Assembly (NCBI GenBank): GCA_041623895.1
Contig: JBFJVZ010000162.1
Coordinates: 1 to 15,185, forward strand
DNA length: 15,185 bases
Direction of reading: 5' to 3'
DNA from: JBFJVZ01 sp041623895
GTDB taxonomy: Bacteria > Planctomycetota > Planctomycetia > Pirellulales > Pirellulaceae
Part shown: piece by piece, positions 7,500-14,125 of the stretch
How positions within the stretch are numbered: the first letter of the stretch is position 1
Layout: each line of letters starts with the position of its first letter
Made by a program: the position numbers and the translations under genes
The notes under the pieces: generated by a model
What the model was told of the DNA's origin: nothing
The model's input: only the letters and a program-made list of their open reading frames with translations
The model's database searches: none

Positions 7500-7526
7500 C
7501 GTCTCATTTTCGGACAGTCTCATTTT
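7495..7526 (-). promoter_or_regulatory. Tandem 16-nt direct repeats, candidate operator
   Basis: Two adjacent 16-nt units (7495-7510 and 7511-7526) agree at 13 of 16 positions. On the minus strand each begins AAAATGAGAC and continues with a GC-rich tail (TGTCCG or GGCCCA). They sit 38-69 nt upstream of the FHA regulator's start and 35 nt below the preceding gene. Direct repeats of this length spaced one and a half helical turns apart are typical of regulator binding sites. No clear sigma54 -24/-12 promoter is visible nearby. Confidence 0.4.
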
Positions 7527-7560
7527 AAGGCGCAGGCCGTCGGATAGGGGACCGGGGTGA

Positions 7561-8508
7561 TCAAGAGTCACCCGATTCGGTCGAATTGATCCCACGACCC
7601 GAGGCATGGCTGGCTGGACGCAGCATTCGATCGAGCGTTTTGAGAGCAACAGGCATCGGGGACGCGGATTGTTGACACTCGTCCCACCATTTTCTGAGCG
7701 TGCCGGCGGTGGCCCCGTCCCCCAGACGCCAAAGCTGCAGCGCGGTCAAAATCGGAAGATCCGAGCCAGTGGTGATTCCAAGCTTGGCGCCGGCCGCCAA
7801 CACCACAGGAACGGCGCCCAGCGACCAAGGCATGCCCGTGGCGGTCTCCGACGATTTTTCTCGTATTTGTATTTCGATTGCCAATTGACTCAGCAACCAC
7901 GCCACTCTGAGGACTTCCGGAACGGTCGGCTGTGCGTCACGCAAGACGGCTTCGATCCAAAATTTCCGCGATTCAGTGTCGTAGTTGCCATCGCCGCCGC
8001 GCATCGGCTGCACAACAAGCCCATCAACCCGGGAAGGCCACCAATCGTCAGGCGGCTGATCTCGCCAGATTTGACGTGCGATGTCAGCCAAAAGAGCCTC
8101 GCCAACTTGCTGCCAGCGGTCGATCAGCAGTTGGCTGCGAAGCTGCAGCTGCTCCGACAATTTCGGATAGCGGGTGTGGAAGGCGATTCGGCATTCAGCC
8201 AGACAACTTGAGATTGCACTCGCAGTCTGTTCCAGCTGCAACTCACTGCATCCGGCATCGGCCAGCGCGATTTCGCAGATGCGGGCATTGCCCGAATCAA
8301 GAGCGTATTCGGTAAATAAGCGATCCCAAAAAGTCGCCACGTCAATCGATGCCGACAACAACCGATTGTTGATTTCAGTCGCAGGTCGGACCAGCGCCTG
8401 CTGGGTCTTGCGATCGGTACAAACGGTATCGGTGGCGACCACATAGGCCGCATGAATTGCACTCAGCTGTGGATCATTTCGCCAACGGATGGTCAATTTG
8501 CCGGCCAA
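7561..8508 (-). CDS. Unknown 315-residue protein coupled to aroH
   Basis: I do not recognise this protein. It appears mostly helical and soluble, with no signal peptide or clear membrane segment. It is Trp-rich in the middle (DDWW near 155, FWIEAVL near 184, GMPWSLG near 225) and has a conserved-looking stretch VPEVLRVAWLLSQL (about 197-210). Residues 225-245 are mildly hydrophobic. The start is TTG at 8508, which is well supported: GAGGA (8514-8518) lies 5 nt upstream, inside the end of aroH, and one base separates the aroH stop from this TTG. That layout implies translational coupling with chorismate mutase. It may be a planctomycete-specific family. No function can be assigned from the sequence, and I see no shikimate-pathway motif. 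Confidence 0.75.
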   Translation of the reverse strand: MAGKLTIRWRNDPQLSAIHAAYVVATDTVCTDRKTQQALVRPATEINNRLLSASIDVATFWDRLFTEYALDSGNARICEIALADAGCSELQLEQTASAISSCLAECRIAFHTRYPKLSEQLQLRSQLLIDRWQQVGEALLADIARQIWRDQPPDDWWPSRVDGLVVQPMRGGDGNYDTESRKFWIEAVLRDAQPTVPEVLRVAWLLSQLAIEIQIREKSSETATGMPWSLGAVPVVLAAGAKLGITTGSDLPILTALQLWRLGDGATAGTLRKWWDECQQSASPMPVALKTLDRMLRPASHASGRGINSTESGDS

Positions 8509-8509
8509 G

Positions 8510-8935
8510 TCAATCCTCGCAAAGATGGTCGCGAATCCAGTCTTCTAATTCTTCGAAATCGACCGGTGGCAGATTCGACAGATCGGGCCGCAACTTGATC
8601 GCCTCATGCAAATAGACATGATGAATTTCTGATTGTTGTTTGTCCGTATTCCAATGCAGCATGACTCGAATGCAGCGTGGAAGACCGCCCTGAACATCGA
8701 TTTCGTATCCGCACAGCAAGGGAACCTCGAACCAACCGAGTTGACGAGCCGCCAAGGCGGGAAATTCGGCGGTTAAGTCTCCAGTGACAGTAAAAAATGC
8801 ACTCGCAACATCGCGCGAGTCGATGCCATTGCGACGGATCATCAATGCCAACAGTTGGCGTGTCGCCAGCAAGATCTGGTCACGATCGTCGAATTTGACG
8901 GTGGTCGCGCCGCGGACGCCTCGGCAAACGGTCAT
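8510..8935 (-). CDS. aroH: Chorismate mutase, AroH class
   Basis: The enzyme converts chorismate to prephenate, the branch step to phenylalanine and tyrosine, in the cytoplasm. It belongs to the trimeric AroH class known from Bacillus subtilis, and recalled family residues line up one for one: Arg8 in RGVRGATTV (Arg7 in B. subtilis), Cys75, Glu78, Arg90 in CIRVML and Tyr108 in HHVYL, followed by LRPDL. The core fills residues 1-120. A 20-residue acidic C-terminal tail (PPVDFEELEDWIRDHLCED) goes beyond the 127-residue B. subtilis protein. I chose ATG at 8935; a TTG six bases earlier adds two residues only. The AroH class is less widespread than the helical AroQ class. The next gene begins one base after its stop. 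No other aromatic pathway gene is in the window. Confidence 0.95.
   Translation of the reverse strand: MTVCRGVRGATTVKFDDRDQILLATRQLLALMIRRNGIDSRDVASAFFTVTGDLTAEFPALAARQLGWFEVPLLCGYEIDVQGGLPRCIRVMLHWNTDKQQSEIHHVYLHEAIKLRPDLSNLPPVDFEELEDWIRDHLCED
8514..8518 (-). promoter_or_regulatory. Ribosome binding site deciding a TTG start
   Basis: GAGGA on the minus strand lies 5 nt before the TTG at 8508, within the last codons of aroH. In a window where most genes lack a clear SD, this supports TTG as the true start of the downstream gene and coupling to aroH. Confidence 0.55.
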
Positions 8936-9014
8936 TACCAAATCTCATGAATCATGCGAAAAACGCAGGCTACCCCAGGCAGCTTATCGTGCTGGGCAGC
9001 GGAACCGGACGTCC

Positions 9015-9027
9015 ACTATAGAATAAT
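9015..9027. promoter_or_regulatory. AT-rich island in divergent intergenic region
   Basis: The 208-bp gap between aroH (minus) and the small plus-strand gene at 9144 contains one AT-rich island. It reads TATAGT on the minus strand (9020-9015, a 5/6 match to -10) and TAGAAT/AATAAT on the plus strand. No good -35 is found for either direction. A 9-nt direct repeat AATCGTCGG follows at 9043-9051 and 9060-9068. This is the most likely place for divergent promoters, but that is only an inference. Confidence 0.25.
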
Positions 9028-9143
9028 GTTCGCTTAGCCGATAATCGTCGGTAGGCCCGAATCGTCGGAGCAACCGACCGATTGCCGGACCCTCCACCAA
9101 CTCCATGCCCGAGAATCGACCGGGCCGACTGTGAATTCAACCC

Positions 9144-9392
9144 ATGGCCTTTAGTCGTCATCAAGAACGAATCGTCAAGAACTATTACCGCAACCGCGAC
9201 GCCATCGGCTTACAGAAGGCGCAGGAAGCGGTCACAGAACTGTATTTGAGCGAAGGCAAGAAACGCGCTCAGATCTGGAAAAGACTGGTAAGCCACTTGG
9301 AGAAGATCGGCCTGCCTGCGGAACAAATCCAGCACCTGCAGGATCAAGACGACCCGGCGTTGGTGGCCGAAGTCCTGAAAAAATACGCCTGA
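9144..9392 (+). CDS. Small conserved-looking helical protein, unknown
   Basis: This 82-residue protein is charged and soluble, without signal peptide, and should be almost wholly helical. The N-terminal part has FSRHQERIVKNYYRNRD and a segment ending ELYLSEGKKRAQIWKRL; the C-terminal part ends with VAEVLKKYA. I believe similar small proteins recur in planctomycetes, but I know no function. The basic, helical make-up could suit nucleic-acid or protein binding; that is a guess. No SD is visible before the ATG at 9144. It runs convergent with the minus-strand gene that ends 15 bp beyond its stop, with a shared hairpin at the junction. Confidence 0.7.
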   Translation: MAFSRHQERIVKNYYRNRDAIGLQKAQEAVTELYLSEGKKRAQIWKRLVSHLEKIGLPAEQIQHLQDQDDPALVAEVLKKYA

Positions 9393-9398
9393 GTGGTC

Positions 9399-9430
9399 CG
9401 CGGCCAGTTAAGCGGCAAAGTGAGGCCGCT
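9399..9430. terminator. Hairpin at convergent gene junction
   Basis: AGCGGC (9411-9416) and GCCGCT (9425-9430) pair perfectly around an 8-nt loop; GCGGCC (9401-9406) offers a competing pairing with GGCCGC (9424-9429). The structure spans the 15-bp gap and the last codons of the minus-strand gene. There is no U-tract, so it would be a weak or factor-dependent stop shared by both genes. Confidence 0.3.
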
Positions 9431-9728
9431 GCTCGAGCTGCTGTTCCACCATCCGAAAACGCTCGCGCCAGAGGATTCGCTGCAGTAATCCTGGACGACG
9501 AAGATTCGGATCGCCAGCATCCAAGACGTGCTTTTTTCCACGCGCGGTGCGGAGAACCAAGCGGTCGCCGGGCAAAACACTCTCGACCACCCAAAACTTA
9601 TCAACCACGTAGCAATATTGCTCACCCTTTGGGCTTGCAAAGATCTGGCTTGCGCGGCGACCCGGTGAGACGCTCCGTTTTGTTTTTCGGTAAACCGCCC
9701 AGTCGCCTGTTTTCCAATTCGCCCGCAT
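9408..9728 (-). CDS. Conserved-looking unknown protein, planctomycete type
   Basis: This 106-residue soluble protein has no signal peptide. It is basic at the N-terminus and appears beta-rich in the middle: WAVYRKTKRSVSPGRRA (10-26), YCYVVDKFWVV (38-48) and LVLRTARGKKHVLDAGDP (57-74), then DPNLRRPG. This pattern resembles a planctomycete family I recall as uncharacterised, possibly with a small barrel fold like KOW or SH3 domains. The ATG at 9728 has a CGGAG ribosome site 8 nt upstream (9737-9741), one of the better ones here. The gene converges on the small plus-strand gene. Function unknown. Confidence 0.75.
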   Translation of the reverse strand: MRANWKTGDWAVYRKTKRSVSPGRRASQIFASPKGEQYCYVVDKFWVVESVLPGDRLVLRTARGKKHVLDAGDPNLRRPGLLQRILWRERFRMVEQQLEQRPHFAA

Positions 9729-10070
9729 GATGATGGCTCCGTAAGCTACGACGCTGGTAAGCGGTCGAATCCTCCTGATCCGCGTCCGCCGGCGGGGTTA
9801 GCGAACGGATGTGCACTTTCCCATAAGATGTCGCCGTTTTCAGCTTCCACATTTACAAGGATAATTCAGCCACAAAACGCCTGAATAGTCGAAAACAAGG
9901 GATTTTTTTGCGATTGGGCTTTTATTCACAGAATCATCTCACCCGCTGAGCGGGAACCGGCAGGAGTTCAATACTTTGCAGCGGTCGTTGTCAGCCGTAT
10001 CATCAGTACAGTTGCACTCCATTTACCACGCAGCTGCCAACCGCTGGCAAGCTGAAAGGAACAAGAAGCA
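9729..10070. other. 342-bp divergent intergenic region before floA
   Basis: There is no supportable gene. The region separates the minus-strand unknown gene from floA and should hold both promoters. Visible items are a GATAAT hexamer at 9860-9865 without a good -35, a T-run near 9903-9910, a 5-bp stem CCCGC/GCGGG near 9943-9955, and the stronger hairpin at 10031-10054 just before the floA ribosome site. If the GATAAT is used, floA has a leader of about 200 nt. Confidence 0.5.
10031..10054 (+). promoter_or_regulatory. Hairpin directly upstream of floA ribosome site
   Basis: CAGCTGCCA (10031-10039) pairs with TGGCA-GCTG (10045-10054) with one bulged A and a 5-nt loop, giving nine base pairs. 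The floA SD AAGGA (10056-10060) begins two bases later, so the stem could limit ribosome access or protect the mRNA 5' end. Confidence 0.35.
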
Positions 10071-11078
10071 ATGACATCAGGGCCCTGTTTCGCGTTGATT
10101 TCGACCATTCTGGCTCAAAATGCCGGCGCCGTCATTGCGATCGCCGGCGGCCTGGTCTTTATGTTTTTGCTAGCAGTCCTTGGGTTCTTCCTGATTCGCT
10201 ACGGCAAGCTGTGGTTCCAAGCGTACATGTCGGTGGCCGACGTCAGTTTGGTCAGCCTGATCCGCATGCACTTCACCAAGGTGAATCCGAACGTAATCGT
10301 GCAGGCGAAAGTGATGGCGGCTCAGGCTGGTCTGAACATCAGTCGTAAAGACGGCATCAGCACACGACGGCTGGAAGCACATTACTTGGCCGGTGGCAAC
10401 GTGATGAACGTCATTCACGCGATCATCGCTGCGCATCGCGCCGAGATCCCGCTGGACTTTGATCAAGCGGCGGCGATCGATCTGGCGGGCCGCGATGTCT
10501 TGGATGCCGTGCAGACGAGTGTTTATCCCAAGGTCATCGACTGTCCCGATTCCGCACGGAGTGGCAAAACGACACTCAGCGCCATCACCAAAAACGGTAT
10601 CGAGCTTCGCGTGCGAGCCCGCGTGACGGTGCGGACAAATCTGGAACAATTGATTGGCGGTGCGACCGAAGACACGGTCATCGCACGTGTTGGCGAGGCC
10701 ATCATCAGCTCCATTGGTTCGGCCGATTCGCACTTTGATGTGCTGGAGAATCCCGACATGATCACGCGGCGGGTGTTGCAACGGGGACTCGATGCGCAGA
10801 CGGCCTTTGAAATCGTCTCGATCGACATCGCTGACATTGACGTGGGTGAGAATATCGGCGCTCGTTTGCAAAGCGATCAGGCGGAAGCGGATACGCGTGT
10901 TGCTCGAGCCCAGGCCGAGCGTCGCCGAGCCGAGGCGATCGCGGAAGAGCAGCAGGTGAAAGCCAAAGTTGCCGAGAACCGATCGCAACTCGTTTTGGCG
11001 GAAGCGGAAGTACCGATGGCGATGGCCGAGGCTTTCAAGGCGGGACGAATCACATCGCCAAACGGCCAAGGTGCGTAG
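10071..11078 (+). CDS. floA: Flotillin-like protein FloA
   Basis: FloA is a bacterial flotillin that marks and organises ordered membrane microdomains. The protein has 335 residues. A hydrophobic segment (20-42) anchors it, followed by an SPFH-type region with strong family signatures: RRLEAHYLAGGNV (99-111), IDLAGRDVLDAVQTSV (136-151), VRARVTVRTNLEQLIGG (181-197), ENPDMI (226-231) and GLDAQTAFEIVSIDIADIDVGENIG (239-263). A charged coiled coil of Ala/Glu/Arg repeats runs from 270 to 320. It then ends in AFKAGRITSPNGQGA, while Bacillus FloA, as I recall it, continues with a DYMN...ADT tail; that tail is missing. SD AAGGA lies 10 nt before the ATG. No NfeD partner is visible. The stop overlaps the next gene. 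Confidence 0.93.
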   Translation: MTSGPCFALISTILAQNAGAVIAIAGGLVFMFLLAVLGFFLIRYGKLWFQAYMSVADVSLVSLIRMHFTKVNPNVIVQAKVMAAQAGLNISRKDGISTRRLEAHYLAGGNVMNVIHAIIAAHRAEIPLDFDQAAAIDLAGRDVLDAVQTSVYPKVIDCPDSARSGKTTLSAITKNGIELRVRARVTVRTNLEQLIGGATEDTVIARVGEAIISSIGSADSHFDVLENPDMITRRVLQRGLDAQTAFEIVSIDIADIDVGENIGARLQSDQAEADTRVARAQAERRRAEAIAEEQQVKAKVAENRSQLVLAEAEVPMAMAEAFKAGRITSPNGQGA

Positions 11079-11877
11079 GTCTTACCGCGTCAAATTCCCT
11101 GGCGGCACCCGCGCCGCCGGACAAGTCAATCAGCTTGCCGGAATCGTGGACCGGCCGAGCGAGATCGCCACTCCGCCTGTTGCGGTTTTTAGCCATTGCT
11201 TTACCTGCAACAAAGACCTGAAAGTCATTGTCCGCGTATCACGTGCGCTTGCCGCAGCTGGAATCGCTGTGCTGCGATACGACATGACCGGGCTGGGCGG
11301 CAGCGAAGGTGACTTTTCGCAAACCAATTTTTCCACCAACCTGGCCGATCTGGAAGCAGCGATACGTTTCGCTGAGCGTGAACTTGGTCACGTGACGGCC
11401 CTGATCGGTCATAGCTTCGGCGGGGCAGCATCGTTGGCAGCCGCCAGCAGCCACGCGAATGAAACTGCGGCAGTGGTCACACTGGCAGCGCCCAGTGACA
11501 CGCAGCATCTGGCCGAATTGCTCTCGCGTATGGATCCGCGAATCGAGCACGAGGGTATCGGCGAAGTCGAGATCGGTGGTCGGCGATATCGCGTCACCAG
11601 TCAAATGCTGGATGACTTTCGCTCCCATGACTTGACCGGGATGATCCCCTCGATTCGAGCCCCGGCGCTGCTGATCCACTCGCTGGTCGATGAAACGGTC
11701 AGTTTTGACCACGCCCTGCGGGTCATGAGTTTGCTGACCGCTGCGGAGGATTCGGCTGCCGGTGTGAGTCTGATCTCGCTGAGCGAAGCTGATCATTTAT
11801 TGACCAATCCCGACGACATCGCTTTTGTAGCGGCGGTTGTGGCGGCATTCATCCAGCGTCACTGCCAATCGTCATAA
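11071..11877 (+). CDS. Alpha/beta hydrolase, OsmC-associated type
   Basis: This 268-residue serine hydrolase has a complete triad: Ser115 in GHSFGG (113-118), Asp207 in HSLVDE, and His242 in EADHLL. The oxyanion region HCFTCNKD (42-49) and the segment VLRYDMTGLGGSEGDF (67-82) match the hydrolase half of bifunctional hydrolase/OsmC proteins. No OsmC domain follows here, so this is the stand-alone form. It has no signal peptide and should be cytoplasmic. I chose GTG at 11071 because the fold begins right after it; upstream in-frame codons are the floA coiled coil read in another frame. It overlaps floA by 8 bp, so the two are probably co-translated. The substrate is unknown. A short stem CCGCT/AGCGG (11878-11890) follows the stop. 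Confidence 0.88.
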   Translation: MRRSYRVKFPGGTRAAGQVNQLAGIVDRPSEIATPPVAVFSHCFTCNKDLKVIVRVSRALAAAGIAVLRYDMTGLGGSEGDFSQTNFSTNLADLEAAIRFAERELGHVTALIGHSFGGAASLAAASSHANETAAVVTLAAPSDTQHLAELLSRMDPRIEHEGIGEVEIGGRRYRVTSQMLDDFRSHDLTGMIPSIRAPALLIHSLVDETVSFDHALRVMSLLTAAEDSAAGVSLISLSEADHLLTNPDDIAFVAAVVAAFIQRHCQSS

Positions 11878-12031
11878 CCGCTGCAAGCGGAATCCTGACA
11901 ACCGGTCGCTGGGAATCTTGCTCTTGCCGCAGCACCTCATGCGTCGTCGATTCGTGGGCGCACTACGGTTGCTTTGAGAAAGGTGGATTCGCCTCCCCCA
12001 GCTCTTGCTTTCCGCCGTTATCGGCTAAACG

Positions 12032-12469
12032 ATGGTCAAGTGCCCCATGCTACGCAAAAAACTGCCCACCTCTGGTTGTTCTCACAGCCGGTCCCGGCGC
12101 GGCCTTGCGGTGGTCGAATTAGCAGTTTGCCTGCCAGTCCTGGTGTTGATTCTGTTGGCCACGATCGAAGCCTGCGTGATGTTGCAGTTGCAACAAAATG
12201 TGGCGATCACCGCCTATGAAGGCGCCCGAATCGGAATCATGCCCGGCATCGAAGCCAGTGCGGTCCAGTTCCAATGCGAGATGCTGCTGGATGACCGCAA
12301 CATCACGGGCTACACGATCACGATGGATCCGACGGATCCGAGAACGATGAATGAAGGTGATTTGTTTACCGTGACGGTCGAGGCGGACTGCGCCGTGAAT
12401 TCTGTTGTGGGGGGAGTGTTCTTTGAGAACAAGGTCATTACTGAATCGGTTGTGATGAAAGCTGAATGA
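12032..12469 (+). CDS. TadE-like pseudopilin, first copy
   Basis: This 145-residue protein belongs to the TadE-type pseudopilins of Tad (tight adherence) pili. After a basic leader comes RRG|LAVVEL: Gly24 is followed by Glu29 at +5, the type IV-like cleavage site used for TadE/TadF. The hydrophobic helix covers residues 25-52, ending in LATIEAC. The remaining part is a small beta-rich extracytoplasmic domain with a Cys pair (about 82 and 120). The ATG at 12032 and one at 12047 are both possible; neither has an SD. The gene is first in a three-gene run with TadG-like and second TadE-like proteins. The 154 bp before it show no strong promoter. These proteins are minor pilus or assembly components in known Tad systems. 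Confidence 0.85.
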   Translation: MVKCPMLRKKLPTSGCSHSRSRRGLAVVELAVCLPVLVLILLATIEACVMLQLQQNVAITAYEGARIGIMPGIEASAVQFQCEMLLDDRNITGYTITMDPTDPRTMNEGDLFTVTVEADCAVNSVVGGVFFENKVITESVVMKAE

Positions 12470-12513
12470 CGACTGAGACACTATCCAGCTCCCAATCTTG
12501 AAGGCGACGAATC

Positions 12514-13635
12514 TTGATAAAAACAATCCAACAGCCCGGCGACCGAAATCGGAGCGGCGCGACCATGGTTGCCGTGGTGATCATGTTGCCGATTCTGTTC
12601 ATGCTGTCGGCCATGGCGATCAATCTGGCCTACATCCAGGTGGTGAAAACGAAGGTCCAGATTGTTACCGACGCGTCCGCCCGTGCCGCTGGTCGTGCTT
12701 ATGTCGAAACCGGCGATGAAGTGCTGGCGCTGCAGGCCGCACAAAACATGGCGGCGCTGAATCCGATTGACACGACGGTTGTGACCTTTGAGGCCGGCGA
12801 CCTGGAGTACGGTCTCAGTCAACGAACCACGCAGGGCCAGGCGTACACATTCACGTCTGGAGTCAATGGTAATTCGGTACGTCTGAGCACCGCTGCATTC
12901 AACGGCGGCGCCGGTTCTGCATTGCAGCCTTTCTTTCCCACCTTTGGTTCGACCTTTGACATTCGTCCACTCTGTTCAGCCACCAACACACAAACCACCC
13001 TGGATGTTGCGATCATCGTCGACCGCAGCGGATCGATGGCCTTTGCCGCCGACGAACCCAGTGGCGGCACACCGGCAGCGGCACCATCGGGATGGGATTG
13101 GGGTGATCCTGTGCCTCCCAACAGCCGCTGGCTTGACCTGGTTGCTGCGGTGACCGGATTCTGCGAAGAGCTGACGGCGACGTCAAAAGTCGAAAAGGTT
13201 GGCTTGGCTAGTTACTCAAATACCGCGACGCGCGAAGTCGAATTAACCGACGACTACGCCGAAATTGACGATGCCAACTTTGCGCTCTCGATGAACTTTG
13301 ACGGTGGCATGACCAACGTGGGAGAAGGCATCAAGAAAGGAATCGACATCGTCATCAACAGCAAATATGCGCGTCCCTGGGCGACCAACGCTCTGGTGTT
13401 GATGAGCGACGGTGTTCACAACACCGGCACCGATCCGATCACGGCGGCCGAGGAAGCGGTCACCCGGGGAATTCCAATCTACACCGTCAGTTTCAGCAAC
13501 GAAGCCAACCAGGCATTGATGCAGCAGATCGCTGACATGACCGGCGGCACACACTATCACGCCGTTGATGCCCAGCAATTGAATGACGCGTTTCGCAACA
13601 TCGCACGGCGGCTGCCGTCGATGTTGACGCAATAG
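12514..13635 (+). CDS. TadG-like protein with von Willebrand A domain
   Basis: This 373-residue protein has an N-terminal membrane segment (15-42) in a TadG/Flp-like context, RSGATMVAVVIMLPIL. Unlike the flanking TadE proteins, it has Ala instead of Glu at +5, so it is probably not processed like a pilin. A von Willebrand A domain spans about 162-365 with an intact metal site: DRSGS at 170-174, Thr267 in GGMTNVGEG, and Asp299 in LMSDG. An insert rich in Gly, Pro and Trp follows the DxSxS motif (180-205). Such domains mediate protein or surface contacts outside the membrane. The start is TTG at 12514; no other in-frame start retains the leader. It is 44 bp after the first TadE gene and one base before the second. 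Confidence 0.87.
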   Translation: MIKTIQQPGDRNRSGATMVAVVIMLPILFMLSAMAINLAYIQVVKTKVQIVTDASARAAGRAYVETGDEVLALQAAQNMAALNPIDTTVVTFEAGDLEYGLSQRTTQGQAYTFTSGVNGNSVRLSTAAFNGGAGSALQPFFPTFGSTFDIRPLCSATNTQTTLDVAIIVDRSGSMAFAADEPSGGTPAAAPSGWDWGDPVPPNSRWLDLVAAVTGFCEELTATSKVEKVGLASYSNTATREVELTDDYAEIDDANFALSMNFDGGMTNVGEGIKKGIDIVINSKYARPWATNALVLMSDGVHNTGTDPITAAEEAVTRGIPIYTVSFSNEANQALMQQIADMTGGTHYHAVDAQQLNDAFRNIARRLPSMLTQ

Positions 13636-13636
13636 G

Positions 13637-14125
13637 ATGAAGCCCATGATTCGACAAAACACAAAGCGAGTCGCAACTGCCCGGGCTGGGGCGACGGCCG
13701 TCGAATTCGCGATCGCAATGAGCGTGCTGATGATGATCGTGTTCGCTTCGATCGAGTTCGTGCGGCTGAACATGCTCAAGCACGCTGTCGAACACGCGTC
13801 TTATGAAGCCGCTCGTGACGGCATCATCATTGGGGCCCAGAGTGCCGACGTCAAACAGACCGCCAAGGATCATCTTGCTTTGCTGGGAGTCACGAATTCG
13901 ACGGTGACGGTCACCCCTGCTGCTATCAATGACGATACTGAAATCATCGAAGTCACCATCGACCTGCCGGTGAGCGGAAACACATGGATATCACCGTTGT
14001 ATTTCAACGGCAACATCAGCGGGAAGACCCGGATGCTGGCCGAACGCGCCGCCGCCGACATGATGGGCGCACTGCCGCCGCCTCCACCGCCGCCCAGTGA
14101 TCAAGATTTGTTGTTAGAACTCTGA
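13637..14125 (+). CDS. TadE-like pseudopilin with polyproline tail
   Basis: This 162-residue protein has a short basic leader, then ARAG|ATAVEF: Gly18 with Glu23 at +5, the prepilin-type cleavage site. The hydrophobic helix runs from 19 to 42 and ends IEFVRL. The extracytoplasmic part contains YEAARDGI (56-63), a common TadE motif, and a beta-rich domain up to about 145. The tail is odd: seven Pro in a row (148-154), then SDQDLLLEL. Polyproline this long usually needs EF-P for translation. The start at 13637 is one base past the TadG stop; ATG 13646 is an alternative with AGGA 8 nt upstream. The last 25 bp overlap the convergent prepilin peptidase gene. Confidence 0.87.
   Translation: MKPMIRQNTKRVATARAGATAVEFAIAMSVLMMIVFASIEFVRLNMLKHAVEHASYEAARDGIIIGAQSADVKQTAKDHLALLGVTNSTVTVTPAAINDDTEIIEVTIDLPVSGNTWISPLYFNGNISGKTRMLAERAAADMMGALPPPPPPPSDQDLLLEL

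Noticed and set aside
9768..9780. Strong AGGAGG ribosome site on the minus strand
   Set aside because: No start codon lies 5-12 nt downstream, and the frame there has no coding character. Probably chance, or upstream leader sequence.
10170..11069. Long 299-codon frame antisense to floA
   Set aside because: It is a mirror of the codon bias of floA, which has unmistakable family motifs on the plus strand.
11878..12031. GGGCGCACTACGGTTGCT as a sigma54 promoter for the Tad cassette
   Set aside because: GG and GC are 12 nt apart where 10 is required, so it does not fit.
12323..12340. GGATCCGA direct repeat in the first TadE gene
   Set aside because: It encodes an Asp-Pro pair twice within the reading frame and is too short to mean more.
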